In this document: one piece after another, positions 56,406-64,000 of the stretch | How the letters are laid out: every line of letters starts with the position of its first letter | How positions within the stretch are numbered: position 1 is the first letter of the stretch | NCBI RefSeq assembly: GCF_907163085.1 | Contig: NZ_CAJQTX010000006.1 | Location: 1 to 64,000 of the forward strand | Direction: 5' to 3' | Length of the DNA: 64,000 bases | DNA from: Candidatus Accumulibacter sp. ACC003 | GTDB lineage: Bacteria > Pseudomonadota > Gammaproteobacteria > Burkholderiales > Rhodocyclaceae | Program-made: the position numbers and the translations under genes | The notes under the pieces: model-generated | Database searches by the model: none | What the model was told of the DNA's origin: nothing | The model's input: only the letters and a program-made list of their open reading frames with translations

Positions 56406-58967
56406 CTAACGGCGGCCGCCAAAACGGCCGCCGAAGCCGCCACCGAAGCGGCCACCAAAGCCACCGCCAAAGCGATCGCCACCACCGCCGAAGCGGTTGT
56501 CGCCACCAAAGCCGCCAGCGCTGGCATGGCTCTCGGCATTGTTGCGCGCGTTTTGCTCGCGATCGGCCCACGCGGTGTCGCCGCCAGCGGCTTGCCAGCC
56601 GTCGGCGCCGTGTTGTTGCCAGCCGCTGTCGCTGCTGCGGTAGGCACTGCCGTCGGCGCCGGCGTAGTGATTGCCGAACAGACCGCTCGAGGTATAGCTC
56701 TTGGTCTGGCCGGTCCTGGCGTCGTAGGCGGTGGTCGTGTGCTGCGCGCCGACGCCGTCCGGGCCGGCTGTCGCACCGGCGGTTTTCGAGATTGAGCTGC
56801 CGCCGGGGCCGCTTGCCGAGGCACTCGACGCGTACGAGCGCTGGCCGCTTTCGGTATTGTACGAAGTGCCGCGGGCGACGTTGCCGGTGGCGCCGCCGGC
56901 GGTATTGAAGGTCCGGTCGTAGCCGCGCTGCGCCTGACCGGTGTCGGCGTTGTAGCTGCGACCAGCGGCGTACGAGCCGCTGGTTCCGGTGCGCATGTTG
57001 GTGTAAGAGCCGCTGGCCCGGCTGCCGGCCTTGCCGTCGGCGTTGGCGTACCAGCTGCGCGAGCCGGCGTAGACGGTGTTGCCCCAACGCCCGTAGACGC
57101 TGGCGCTGGTCGAGCCGCAGCACGGATAGCCCCAGTAGCCGGGGTGATACCAGGCGCCGCCCCAGTAGTCGGTGGCCCAGGCGGCGGTCGCCAGGCCGAG
57201 GCCGAAGCCGTAGGCATAACCAACGTAGGGGTTGTAGATCGGCGCCGCGGCGAGTCCCCAGGTGTAGGGTGGCGCGTACCACATGGAGCCGATCCACGGC
57301 GTGTAGTAGTAGCCGGTGCCATAGACGACGACGCCGTCGGTGGTCACGACGTTGCCCAGGTAGCCGGGCGTATAGCCGACGTAGACGACCTCCTTGCTGG
57401 CGCCGTAGACGTGCACGTAGGTCACGTAGTGCAGCGGCGAACTGACCGGAATGTCGTAGATCACGGCTGGCACGCTGGTCGCCACGAACCACGGGCCGGT
57501 GAGGCCGCTGGCGGTGAACCAGACGCCCGCCTCGACGGCGTAATAGTTGTTCGGCGCCACCGCGATGATCGGCACCTCGGCGTTGCTGACGTAGCGCAAG
57601 GGGGTGCCGTCGATCGGCCGGAACTGCGGTGCGCCATCGAATACCGGGGTGAACTTCGGACCCTTGGCGAGCGGCATGGCGGCGGTTTGGGGAATCGAGT
57701 TGGCGATCAGCGCTTCCTGCGCCTGCGGCGTGCCGGCCACCGACGGCAGGACGGCGCCGGCCGGTGCGTTCCCGGGAATGCGGCTGAAGTCGGCGGGTAG
57801 CGCGTTGGCCGGCGTGTAGGTCCACGCACCGGTCAGCGCAGAAGCGCGGTACCAGCGTCCCGAGAGCAGCGTGTAGTAGTCGTTGTTGGCGGTATTCACC
57901 AGCACGTCGGCGGTAGTGTTCTCGGCCCACAGCAGGCCGGTGCCGGTGATCGGCACAAAATTCGGCTGGCCCTTGAAGACGATCAGTTCGGCCGGCACCT
58001 GGCTGGCGTAGATGGTCGGCACGCCGTTCTGCAGCGACGGCTTGGGATTGGCGTGCGGACCGCCGTCGAGCAGGTCCACCAGGCCTTTTTTGGCCAGTTG
58101 CCCGGCCAACTCGTTCAATCCCGAAGGCTCGCCAGCGGCTCTGCTCCACGGGCCCTCGAGCGCGGTCGCTGTCAGCCAGCCGTCGAAGACGTGCAGGTAC
58201 CAGGCGCTCTGCCCGCGCTCGCGGACGAGCAGCGCCTGGGTATTGAGGACACGTTCGAAGCGGCTGTCGGCGACCGGCCTGATCGCCGGCTGGCCATCGA
58301 TCGGCACGAGGATCGCCGGCGTCGTGCTGATGATCACGCGCGGCGGATCGTTGTTGACCTGGACGCTCTTCGCTTTTACCGTCCCCGAGGCGGCGAGTTC
58401 GCCTTCGAGCAGCGCCAGCGACATTGTCGCCATCGCCGCCGGCAACGGCGTGCGCAACTGACGCAGGTAATCGAGCCCGTGATCGGGCAGCGTCGGGAAA
58501 CTGGCGCGGCCGAGGCGGAGGTCCTCGAGAGCGACTCGTTGCGTCAGGCGATCAACGCCAGTACGCGCGGTCCCCCAGACGACGCCGAAAATCTCGTCCT
58601 TCGCGTCGGCCTTCCTGATCGCGACTGCCACCCGGAAAGCGAGCTGGTTGCCGTGCCAGCTATCGACCTGCGGCAGGTAGACCAGCGCTGTCGCGCCGAC
58701 CAGCTCGACCTGGCGTGGCCAGGCGTCGCTGGCCGGCTGCGGCGCGGCCGGCGGCTCGGCTGCGGCGCCCGCGCCCGGTGCGGCCGGGGTCGTCGGGTCG
58801 ACCACCGCCAAGGGCGGGTCGAGCAAGGCGTTGACCGTGAGCGGCATCGTCGTGTCTGCGGCCCCGTCGCCGGGAATTGGCGCCGCCTGCTGGCTGGCGC
58901 AGCCGATCGGGCCGGCGATGATGGCGCCAAGCAGGCAGGCGAGCAATCGGGGTTTGGCTACGTTCAT
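56406..58967 (-). CDS. Large envelope lipoprotein with repeated G-x-W...L-x-G-x-W motifs
   Basis: An 853-residue putative lipoprotein (signal MNVAKPRLLACLLGAIIAG, lipobox PIGC). The sequence GWLTATALEGPW, GRWYRASALTGAW and GVWFTASGLTGPW marks three copies of a motif. Between them are VPTIYASQVPAELIVFKGQP and VYGASKEVVYVGYTPGYLGN. The C-terminal third is low-complexity, rich in Gly, Ser, Tyr, with GYWGYPCCGS, and ends in Gly-Gly-Phe-Gly-Gly-Arg repeats. I recall proteins like this being annotated as carbohydrate-binding (family V/XII). No catalytic motif is seen. ATG 58967 has GGAGG upstream. Confidence 0.8.
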   Translation of the reverse strand: MNVAKPRLLACLLGAIIAGPIGCASQQAAPIPGDGAADTTMPLTVNALLDPPLAVVDPTTPAAPGAGAAAEPPAAPQPASDAWPRQVELVGATALVYLPQVDSWHGNQLAFRVAVAIRKADAKDEIFGVVWGTARTGVDRLTQRVALEDLRLGRASFPTLPDHGLDYLRQLRTPLPAAMATMSLALLEGELAASGTVKAKSVQVNNDPPRVIISTTPAILVPIDGQPAIRPVADSRFERVLNTQALLVRERGQSAWYLHVFDGWLTATALEGPWSRAAGEPSGLNELAGQLAKKGLVDLLDGGPHANPKPSLQNGVPTIYASQVPAELIVFKGQPNFVPITGTGLLWAENTTADVLVNTANNDYYTLLSGRWYRASALTGAWTYTPANALPADFSRIPGNAPAGAVLPSVAGTPQAQEALIANSIPQTAAMPLAKGPKFTPVFDGAPQFRPIDGTPLRYVSNAEVPIIAVAPNNYYAVEAGVWFTASGLTGPWFVATSVPAVIYDIPVSSPLHYVTYVHVYGASKEVVYVGYTPGYLGNVVTTDGVVVYGTGYYYTPWIGSMWYAPPYTWGLAAAPIYNPYVGYAYGFGLGLATAAWATDYWGGAWYHPGYWGYPCCGSTSASVYGRWGNTVYAGSRSWYANADGKAGSRASGSYTNMRTGTSGSYAAGRSYNADTGQAQRGYDRTFNTAGGATGNVARGTSYNTESGQRSYASSASASGPGGSSISKTAGATAGPDGVGAQHTTTAYDARTGQTKSYTSSGLFGNHYAGADGSAYRSSDSGWQQHGADGWQAAGGDTAWADREQNARNNAESHASAGGFGGDNRFGGGGDRFGGGFGGRFGGGFGGRFGGRR

Positions 58968-59137
58968 CGTTTGGTCCTCCGCGAGGGCAATAAATGGGCT
59001 GTGGCGAGCGCGACGGCGCAGTATGGAGGGCCGTCCTGGGTCGGTCAATATCGGGTCTGCACGGCAGCGCTGAAGCATGACTGCGCCAGCCCAGTACTGG
59101 CAAGGCGTTGCGGTGGGCAGGCAAAAAAGGTTTCGCA
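58968..59137. other. Promoter region of the large lipoprotein gene
   Basis: Holds GGAGG at the start of the lipoprotein gene (minus strand) and its presumed promoter. The left boundary of the DDE transposon may lie at about 59138. I could not assign -35/-10 boxes. Confidence 0.4.
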
Positions 59138-59218
59138 CAAGGGAGCTAGACAGCCGGGGGGACTTCTGGCAGGATAGGTGGAGGGTCATTGGTCCACGTT
59201 TCAGCCGGAGGTATCGTG

Positions 59219-60124
59219 GTGGTTGCAACGAGCGAAGGGGAGTGGGTGCACTGCGGTCGCGTATTCAGCGCCGCGGAGATCGCCGAGGTGTGCGGGACGG
59301 TGGCGTGGCTGCCGGGATTGGCGCGCAAGGAGTTGGCGGCGACGGTCTGCGAGCACCTGGGGTGGACCACTCTGACAGGGACGGCGAAGATCAGCGCCTG
59401 CCTGGAGTTTCTGGAGCGTTTGCAGGCGGCCGGGCTGCTGACACTGCCGGCGATAAGGCCGTCGTCAGCACGCCGTTGCGCGCCGCCCGCGGCACCCGTA
59501 GATACGGTCACCGGGGAGCTTCCCGTGCACTGCGCCCTGTCGGCACTCGCACCGGTCTGCCTGGAAGTCGTTCGCGACGCGGCGTTGGTGGCGCAGTGGG
59601 ATGCGCTGGTGGCGCGCTGGCACCCACTGGGTTTCCAGGGGGCCTTCGGCTACCGCCTGCGCTACTTCATCACGGCGGGCGACCGGCGGCTCGGCAGCGT
59701 CCTGCTGGCCGGCGCTGCCCGCGCGGTCGCCGTGCGCGACCGCTGGATCGGCTGGACGGCCCAGGCCCGCCGCGAGAACCTGGCGCGGGTGGTGAACAAC
59801 AGCCGCTTCCTGATCTTTCCCCACGTCCGGGTGCCGCATCTGGCCAGTCATGTGCTCGGACAACTCGCGCGCCGCGCACGCGCGGACTGGCTCGATCACT
59901 GGGGCTTCGAGCCCCTGTTGCTGGAGACTTTCGTCGATCCTCGTCACTATACCGGCACCTGTTACCGCGCGGCCGGTTGGCAGTTGCTCGGGGCAACCAG
60001 CGGGCGCGGGCTGGCCCGCCCCGGCCAGTCGTATCGCAGCACGCCCCGCCAGGTGTGGCTCAAACCGCTGAGCGCCGATTGTCGCGACCGGCTGTGTGCC
60101 GCCCCTGGGAGCTCCCGGCCATGA
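59219..60124 (+). CDS. DUF4338 (DruA-like) protein paired with a DDE transposase
   Basis: A 301-residue DUF4338 protein. Its C-terminal domain parallels that of the IS66-borne gene: WIGWTAQARRENLARVVNNS, RFLIFPHVRVPHLASHVLGQ, LLETFVDPRHYTGTCYRAAG, and GATSGRG. N-terminal helix-turn-helix-like part: GLARKELAATVCEHLGW and LEFLERLQAAGLLTLP. I chose GTG 59219 because GGAGG lies 7 bp upstream; a TTG at 59189 is the alternative. Its stop overlaps the transposase start (ATGA). Confidence 0.85.
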   Translation: MVATSEGEWVHCGRVFSAAEIAEVCGTVAWLPGLARKELAATVCEHLGWTTLTGTAKISACLEFLERLQAAGLLTLPAIRPSSARRCAPPAAPVDTVTGELPVHCALSALAPVCLEVVRDAALVAQWDALVARWHPLGFQGAFGYRLRYFITAGDRRLGSVLLAGAARAVAVRDRWIGWTAQARRENLARVVNNSRFLIFPHVRVPHLASHVLGQLARRARADWLDHWGFEPLLLETFVDPRHYTGTCYRAAGWQLLGATSGRGLARPGQSYRSTPRQVWLKPLSADCRDRLCAAPGSSRP

Positions 60125-61641
60125 GCAAACCCTGCCGTCGCCCGACACGCGCTGCCCTCAAGGAGCTGCGCTCAGAGAAGAAACGGCAGGAAAAGGCACT
60201 GAACGCGAAACGGCGCGCGAGTGGACAAGTCCTCCACTCCCCCACTTCTCTGCCCAACCGATGCTCAGCCTTCGCGACCGTCGGCGAGGAAAGGGAGGCC
60301 CGCGAGGACGCCGTGAGCAAAAAGACGCGTCTCCTGCGCAAAGAGCTACCCGCCTTGCTCGAGCAACTGGAACAAATTCCCGACCCGAGAGACCCCAGGA
60401 AGCGCCGCCACAAGCTGACCGCGCTGCTGCTTTACGGTCTGCTGATGTTCGTCTTTCAGTTCTCCTCTCGGCGCGAGACCAACCGCGAAATATCCCGTCC
60501 CCAGTTCATGGCCAACCTCCACCTGCTGTTCCCGGAGATCGAGACCCTGCCACACGCCGACACCCTGTTTCGGCTGCTGCGCGACATCGACCTTGACCAC
60601 CTTGAGCAGGCCCACGTCGATCTGGTGAAGCGGCTGATCCGCGGCAAGAGCTTCCGCCGCTATCTGATCAACCACTGCTACCCCATCGCCATCGACGGCT
60701 CGCAGAAGGTCGCCGGCGACACCCTCTGGGCGGAGGAACTCCTCCAGCGCACCGTCGGCAAGGAGGAAACCCGCCACACCCAGTACTTCGTCTACGTCCT
60801 CGAGGCCAGCCTGGCTTTCCACAACGGCCTGGTCGTCCCACTGCTCAGCGAGTTCCTCGAACACGCGCTGGGCGATACCGAAGCGCAAAAGCAGGACTGC
60901 GAGCTGCGCGGCTTTGTGCGCTTGAGCGACCGGCTCAAGACGCTGTTCCCCCGCCTGCCGATCCTGCTCCTGCTCGACGGCCTTTACGCCAACGGGCCGG
61001 TGATGCAGCGCTGCTTGCGCGCCCACTGGCAGTTCATGATCGTGCTTAAGGACAAGGATTTGTCCACGGTCTGGCAGGAGTTCCGCGCACTCCACGCCCT
61101 GAAGCCACAAGCCGTGCAGCGCGCTTGGGGAAGGCGCCGACAACACTTCAGCTGGGTCAACGACATCGACTACGCCTTCGCGGCCAACGGGCGTCAGCGT
61201 CTCAAGCTGAACCTGGTGGTCTGTGAGGAAAGCTGGGAAAAGATCGATGAACAGGCCAGGACCGTCACCGAAACATCGCGCCACGCCTGGCTCTCCAGCC
61301 AACCGCTCAGACAAGACAATGTCCATGAGCGCTGCAACCTCGGTGCCCGCCACCGTTGGGGCATCGAAGCGGGCTTCCTCGTCGAAAAACATCAGGGCTA
61401 CCACTACGAGCATGCCTTTGCCCTCGACTGGAATGCCATGAAAGGCTATCACCTCCTCATGCGCCTGGCGCATGTGTTCAATACCCTGGCACGTTTCACC
61501 CGGCAGTTACGCAACCTCTATCAAGAACTCGGTGTGCGCGGCGCCATCGCCTTCATCCGTAATTCCTGTGCTGCGCCCTGGCTTGACCCAGCACGCCTGC
61601 GTCTGCTTCTCGCCGAACCGTTCCTGCTGCAACTCGAATAA
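60121..61641 (+). CDS. DDE transposase (ISNCY-like)
   Basis: A 506-residue transposase with an N-terminal basic helix (MSKPCRRPTRAALKELRSEK), then IPDPRDPRKRRHKLTALLLY. The catalytic Asp residues are probably in CYPIAIDGSQKVAGDTLW and LPILLLLDGLYANGPV, with the Glu in RHRWGIEAGFLVEKHQGYHYE. The frame is intact. ATG 60121 overlaps the DUF4338 stop. I would place it with ISNCY-type elements from memory; the family is uncertain. A broken relative surrounds the Tn5-like IS at 42,076. Confidence 0.88.
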   Translation: MSKPCRRPTRAALKELRSEKKRQEKALNAKRRASGQVLHSPTSLPNRCSAFATVGEEREAREDAVSKKTRLLRKELPALLEQLEQIPDPRDPRKRRHKLTALLLYGLLMFVFQFSSRRETNREISRPQFMANLHLLFPEIETLPHADTLFRLLRDIDLDHLEQAHVDLVKRLIRGKSFRRYLINHCYPIAIDGSQKVAGDTLWAEELLQRTVGKEETRHTQYFVYVLEASLAFHNGLVVPLLSEFLEHALGDTEAQKQDCELRGFVRLSDRLKTLFPRLPILLLLDGLYANGPVMQRCLRAHWQFMIVLKDKDLSTVWQEFRALHALKPQAVQRAWGRRRQHFSWVNDIDYAFAANGRQRLKLNLVVCEESWEKIDEQARTVTETSRHAWLSSQPLRQDNVHERCNLGARHRWGIEAGFLVEKHQGYHYEHAFALDWNAMKGYHLLMRLAHVFNTLARFTRQLRNLYQELGVRGAIAFIRNSCAAPWLDPARLRLLLAEPFLLQLE

Positions 61642-62105
61642 CCTTGCCCAGGCCTGCCCAACACATCTTCCCAAGCGCGGCGCACCCCGCGCCGGGAAAG
61701 GCTCGCCTGGCGATCGTAACGGAGCTCCCTCGACCTCTCCTGTCCCACTGACTGAACACCAAACCCCCGCGCCGCAAGCGCTCCCTTGCCGCTAGCCAAC
61801 CCCCATCTGGCCGCCTCGGCGGCGAAAGTGGGCGTAACCGGCAAGTGCTGTCGATTCGGGGAGGTCATGCGTCAGGGCTGTCTGCACGGTCTCTGAGCTG
61901 TCACGATCGATTTTATCCGTTAGCATAGCGGCCTCGCCCGATTTCGGGTTTTTGTAGCCCGCGTGCCGTGTCAATGCAATGCGCGGCCGAAGCCCGTGAC
62001 CTGGCCGACGCCGGGTTCTTGCCCAATTCTGAATTTCCCCCACCCATCTGCCGCCTTGCCCGACTGCCCGTCGAGTCGCCGCCGCCGTATGATATTTGAG
62101 TGAAA
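61642..62105. other. Intergenic region upstream of the adenylation gene
   Basis: About 460 bp. It contains the presumed right end of the DDE transposon (to about 61788) and then a segment with a small hairpin CCCGATTTCGGG followed by TTTTT (61937-61953), a weak terminator candidate. No gene is supported. The start of the adenylation gene lacks a good ribosome site. Confidence 0.45.
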
Positions 62106-63689
62106 ATGGCCACCAACTACAACCTGGCGCTTGCCGTATATCGCCATAGCTTGACGACACCCGACGCCGTAGCGGTGGTCTCCAGGGGGCAATCCCTGAC
62201 CTATGGCGAGATCGCCGCGCGCGCCGCGTCTCTGGCCGACGGCCTGCGGCGCAGTCGTGCCTGGCAGTGCCGCGAGCGCTCGCCGCTGCGCGTGGGAATC
62301 CTGGCGTCACGCGGCATCGACGCTTGCGTGGCCTTGCTGGCGGCGTGCTGGGCGGGCGCCGCGTATGTGCCGATTGGCCTGAAGCTTCCCGAAGAGCGAA
62401 CGCTGACGCTGCTCTCGCTGTGTGATCTCTCGGCGATCATCGCCGACGAAGACGGCGCCAGGCTGTTGACCGAACGTCTGCTCGACGCGTGCCCGCCGAT
62501 CGTCATTCACGCTTCGCGGACGCCGCTCAGCGCTCGCGACGACGCGGTCGAAGTGCTCAGCATGGCATCGCTGCCGCCGGTGACGGTGGTGGAGCCGACG
62601 TTGATGGCGGCGCACGAGACGGCGTACATCATCTTCACCTCGGGAACGACCGGCGTCCCGAAGGGCGTAGTGATTTCGAGCGGCGCTGCCCGCCACTATG
62701 CGGCGATGATCGCCGAGCGCCTCGGCTTGCGGAGCAGCGACCGTGCCCTCGAGACCTGCGAACTGGGCTTCGACTTCTCGGTGCACAACATGTTTTCGAC
62801 CTGGGAAGTCGGCGCCGCGCTGCACATCCTGCCGGCGACGACGGTGATGAACGCCGTCAAGTTTGCTCGCACTTCGGAATTGACCGTCTGGAATTCGGTG
62901 CCGTCGCTGGCCGGCATGCTGCGCCAGGTCAATGCCCTCAAGGCGGGAAGTCTGGCCGGGCTTCGGATCACCGTCTTCGGCGGCGAACAGTTGCCCGAGG
63001 CCACGGTCACCGCCTGGCAGAGCGCCGCGCCGAACAGCGTCATCGTCAATCTTTACGGGCCTACCGAGGCAACAGTCTTCTGTCTGGCGCAGACCATTGG
63101 TCAGCCGCTGCCAGTGACGCCCGGGCGCGGCGTCCTGGCGATCGGCACGCCGCTGCCGGGGAGCGCGGCGAAGGTTGTGGATGAGGATGGCGTCGAGCTG
63201 GCCGACGGGACGGCGGGCGAACTGGCGATTGCCGGCGTGCAGCTGGCCGATGGCTATCTCGGCGCGGCCGACCTGACGGCGTCGCGCTTTCCCGTCATCG
63301 ACGGCCAGCGCTGGTACCTCAGCGGCGATGTCGCGACGCGCGATGCCGCCGGCAATTTTCACTGCTTCGGCCGCATCGACAATCAGGTCAAGGTTCTCGG
63401 CTACCGCGTCGAACTCGAGGAAATCGACGCGCATCTGCGCCTCGTCAGCCACGTCGATGTGGTCGGCTCGGTGGCCTGGCCGCTGGTCGACGGGATGGCG
63501 CGTGGCATCGTCTGTTTCGTCGGCGTGCCGACGATCGACGCCGATCGCCTGATCAGCGATCTCAAGGCCAGGCTGCCCGCGTACATGGTGCCGAACCGAC
63601 TTATCGCGCTGGCGGAGATGCCCTTGAACCACAGCGGCAAGGTCGACCGGCGAGCGCTGCATCGCTTGCTTGACACGGACGCCGCTTGA
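62106..63689 (+). CDS. AMP-dependent adenylating enzyme, DltA/NRPS-A-domain-like
   Basis: A 527-residue ANL-superfamily enzyme that activates a carboxylic or amino acid as an adenylate, typically loading a carrier protein. Core motifs: YIIFTSGTTGVPKGVVIS (A3), NLYGPTEATVFC (A5), GDVATRDAAGNFHCFGRIDN with YRVELEEID (A7-A8) and NHSGKVDRRAL (A10 Lys). The length and lack of a C or T domain resemble DltA, D-alanine:carrier ligase. ATG 62106 was chosen over a GTG at 62100. The next gene overlaps its stop by 4 bp (TTGA). The substrate is unknown. Confidence 0.87.
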   Translation: MATNYNLALAVYRHSLTTPDAVAVVSRGQSLTYGEIAARAASLADGLRRSRAWQCRERSPLRVGILASRGIDACVALLAACWAGAAYVPIGLKLPEERTLTLLSLCDLSAIIADEDGARLLTERLLDACPPIVIHASRTPLSARDDAVEVLSMASLPPVTVVEPTLMAAHETAYIIFTSGTTGVPKGVVISSGAARHYAAMIAERLGLRSSDRALETCELGFDFSVHNMFSTWEVGAALHILPATTVMNAVKFARTSELTVWNSVPSLAGMLRQVNALKAGSLAGLRITVFGGEQLPEATVTAWQSAAPNSVIVNLYGPTEATVFCLAQTIGQPLPVTPGRGVLAIGTPLPGSAAKVVDEDGVELADGTAGELAIAGVQLADGYLGAADLTASRFPVIDGQRWYLSGDVATRDAAGNFHCFGRIDNQVKVLGYRVELEEIDAHLRLVSHVDVVGSVAWPLVDGMARGIVCFVGVPTIDADRLISDLKARLPAYMVPNRLIALAEMPLNHSGKVDRRALHRLLDTDAA

Positions 63690-64000
63690 ACCCGCCGGCA
63701 GCAACGGCCAGCGCGGCCGCCCCGGGCGCGGGCGCGCGGCCAAGCGCGGCGGGAGGCAGCTCGTGGCGCCGCTTCCTGGCCATCGACGAGCGCGCGGCCT
63801 GCATCGCCGGCGCGCAAACGCTGCGCGGCCGGCTGCTGATCTACGCGGTGGCGATTGTCGCCGTCGCCAGCAACTTTCCGTGGTGGGAATCGGCGCTGAT
63901 GGTCAGCGCCGCGATGGCCGCGGCGTATGCGCCGAAGTTCCGTAATGCGATTCTGTTCACGGCGACCTGGGTAGCGGCGTTTCTCGAAATGGGGCTCGCC
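63686..64000 (+). CDS. Membrane protein, N-terminal part (partial)
   Basis: An open frame from TTG 63686 to the window end (105 codons), overlapping the adenylation stop in TTGA. After an Ala/Pro/Gly-rich start comes RRFLAIDERAACIAGAQTLR and hydrophobic segments LLIYAVAIVAVASNFPWW, then ALMVSAAMAAAYAPKFRNA and TATWVAAFLEMGLA, typical of a polytopic membrane protein. By analogy with dlt operons it may be an MBOAT-type acyltransferase, but no motif of that family is within the visible part. Confidence 0.65.
   Translation, partial: MNPPAATASAAAPGAGARPSAAGGSSWRRFLAIDERAACIAGAQTLRGRLLIYAVAIVAVASNFPWWESALMVSAAMAAAYAPKFRNAILFTATWVAAFLEMGLA

Larger units (their letters stand above)
59138..61788 (+). 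mobile_element. Putative DDE transposon with DUF4338 gene
   Basis: Contains a DUF4338 gene and a transposase, overlapping by 4 bp. The only inverted repeat I could find is short: CAAGGGAGC at 59138-59146 and GCTCCCTTG at 61780-61788, with no target duplication. Boundaries are therefore provisional. A remnant of the same transposase family lies at 41,997-43,790. Confidence 0.4.

Noticed and set aside
59077-60120. Extended N-terminus for the DDE transposase
   Set aside because: This part overlaps the DUF4338 gene in another frame and has arginine-rich, non-conserved sequence. The transposase begins at ATG 60121.
61937-61953. Small hairpin CCCG-ATTT-CGGG with a T-run as terminator
   Set aside because: The stem is only four pairs and no gene ends directly before it, so it is mentioned only as a weak candidate.

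Overview
The window is GC-rich, densely coding bacterial DNA. The gene order miaB-phoH-ybeY-corC-lnt followed by glyQ-glyS-gmhB-plsC, the exosortase-type PEP-CTERM proteins, the bacteriohemerythrins and a PAS sensor fragment all point to a betaproteobacterium of the Rhodocyclales. 'Candidatus Accumulibacter' is my best guess, from gene content and recall of similar proteins; no database search was possible.

Positions 1-25,241 look like a stable core chromosome. They hold the end of a metal-chelate ABC importer, a Cache-HAMP-GGDEF cyclase, two bacteriohemerythrins, two ABC-F proteins (YheS- and YbiT-like), purU, thrH, a LysE exporter, a small HD hydrolase, an FmdE-like protein, gloA, an OmpA-like lipoprotein and a YgjP-type metalloprotease. 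A long minus-strand block follows, made of plsC, gmhB, glyS, glyQ, lnt, corC, ybeY, phoH and miaB. A tRNA-Gly(CCC) gene closes this part.

Positions 25,242-34,500 are a decaying accessory zone: two broken PIN-toxin genes, inverted dispersed repeats, a 21-bp repeat array that reads as heptads, a lectin-like lipoprotein, a cupin, an intact ISAs1 element with an 8-bp target duplication, an IS4-type element next to an inverted fragment of itself, a truncated PAS sensor gene and a PEP-CTERM gene.

Positions 34,500-41,900 hold a catabolic cluster (two 3-hydroxyisobutyrate-dehydrogenase paralogues, a 2-hydroxyacid dehydrogenase, an IclR regulator and a divergent methylmalonate-semialdehyde dehydrogenase) and a DUF2092/NVNRN envelope pair.

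Positions 41,900-61,800 are rich in insertion sequences: a Tn5-like IS nested in an older transposase remnant, an IS66-type element, an IS91-like element with a tyrosine recombinase, an IS1634-type transposase and a DDE transposase module. The IS91-like element sits in the middle of a HlyD/YiaV-type efflux gene, and removing it would rejoin the reading frame exactly. Two otherwise unrelated transposases (IS66-type and ISNCY-like) are each coupled, by a 4-bp stop/start overlap, to a DUF4338 (DruA-like) protein. One of these pairs lies inside an element with clear inverted repeats and an 8-bp target duplication. This recurrent pairing is the most interesting signal in the window.

The window ends with a DltA-like adenylating enzyme and the start of a translationally coupled membrane protein.
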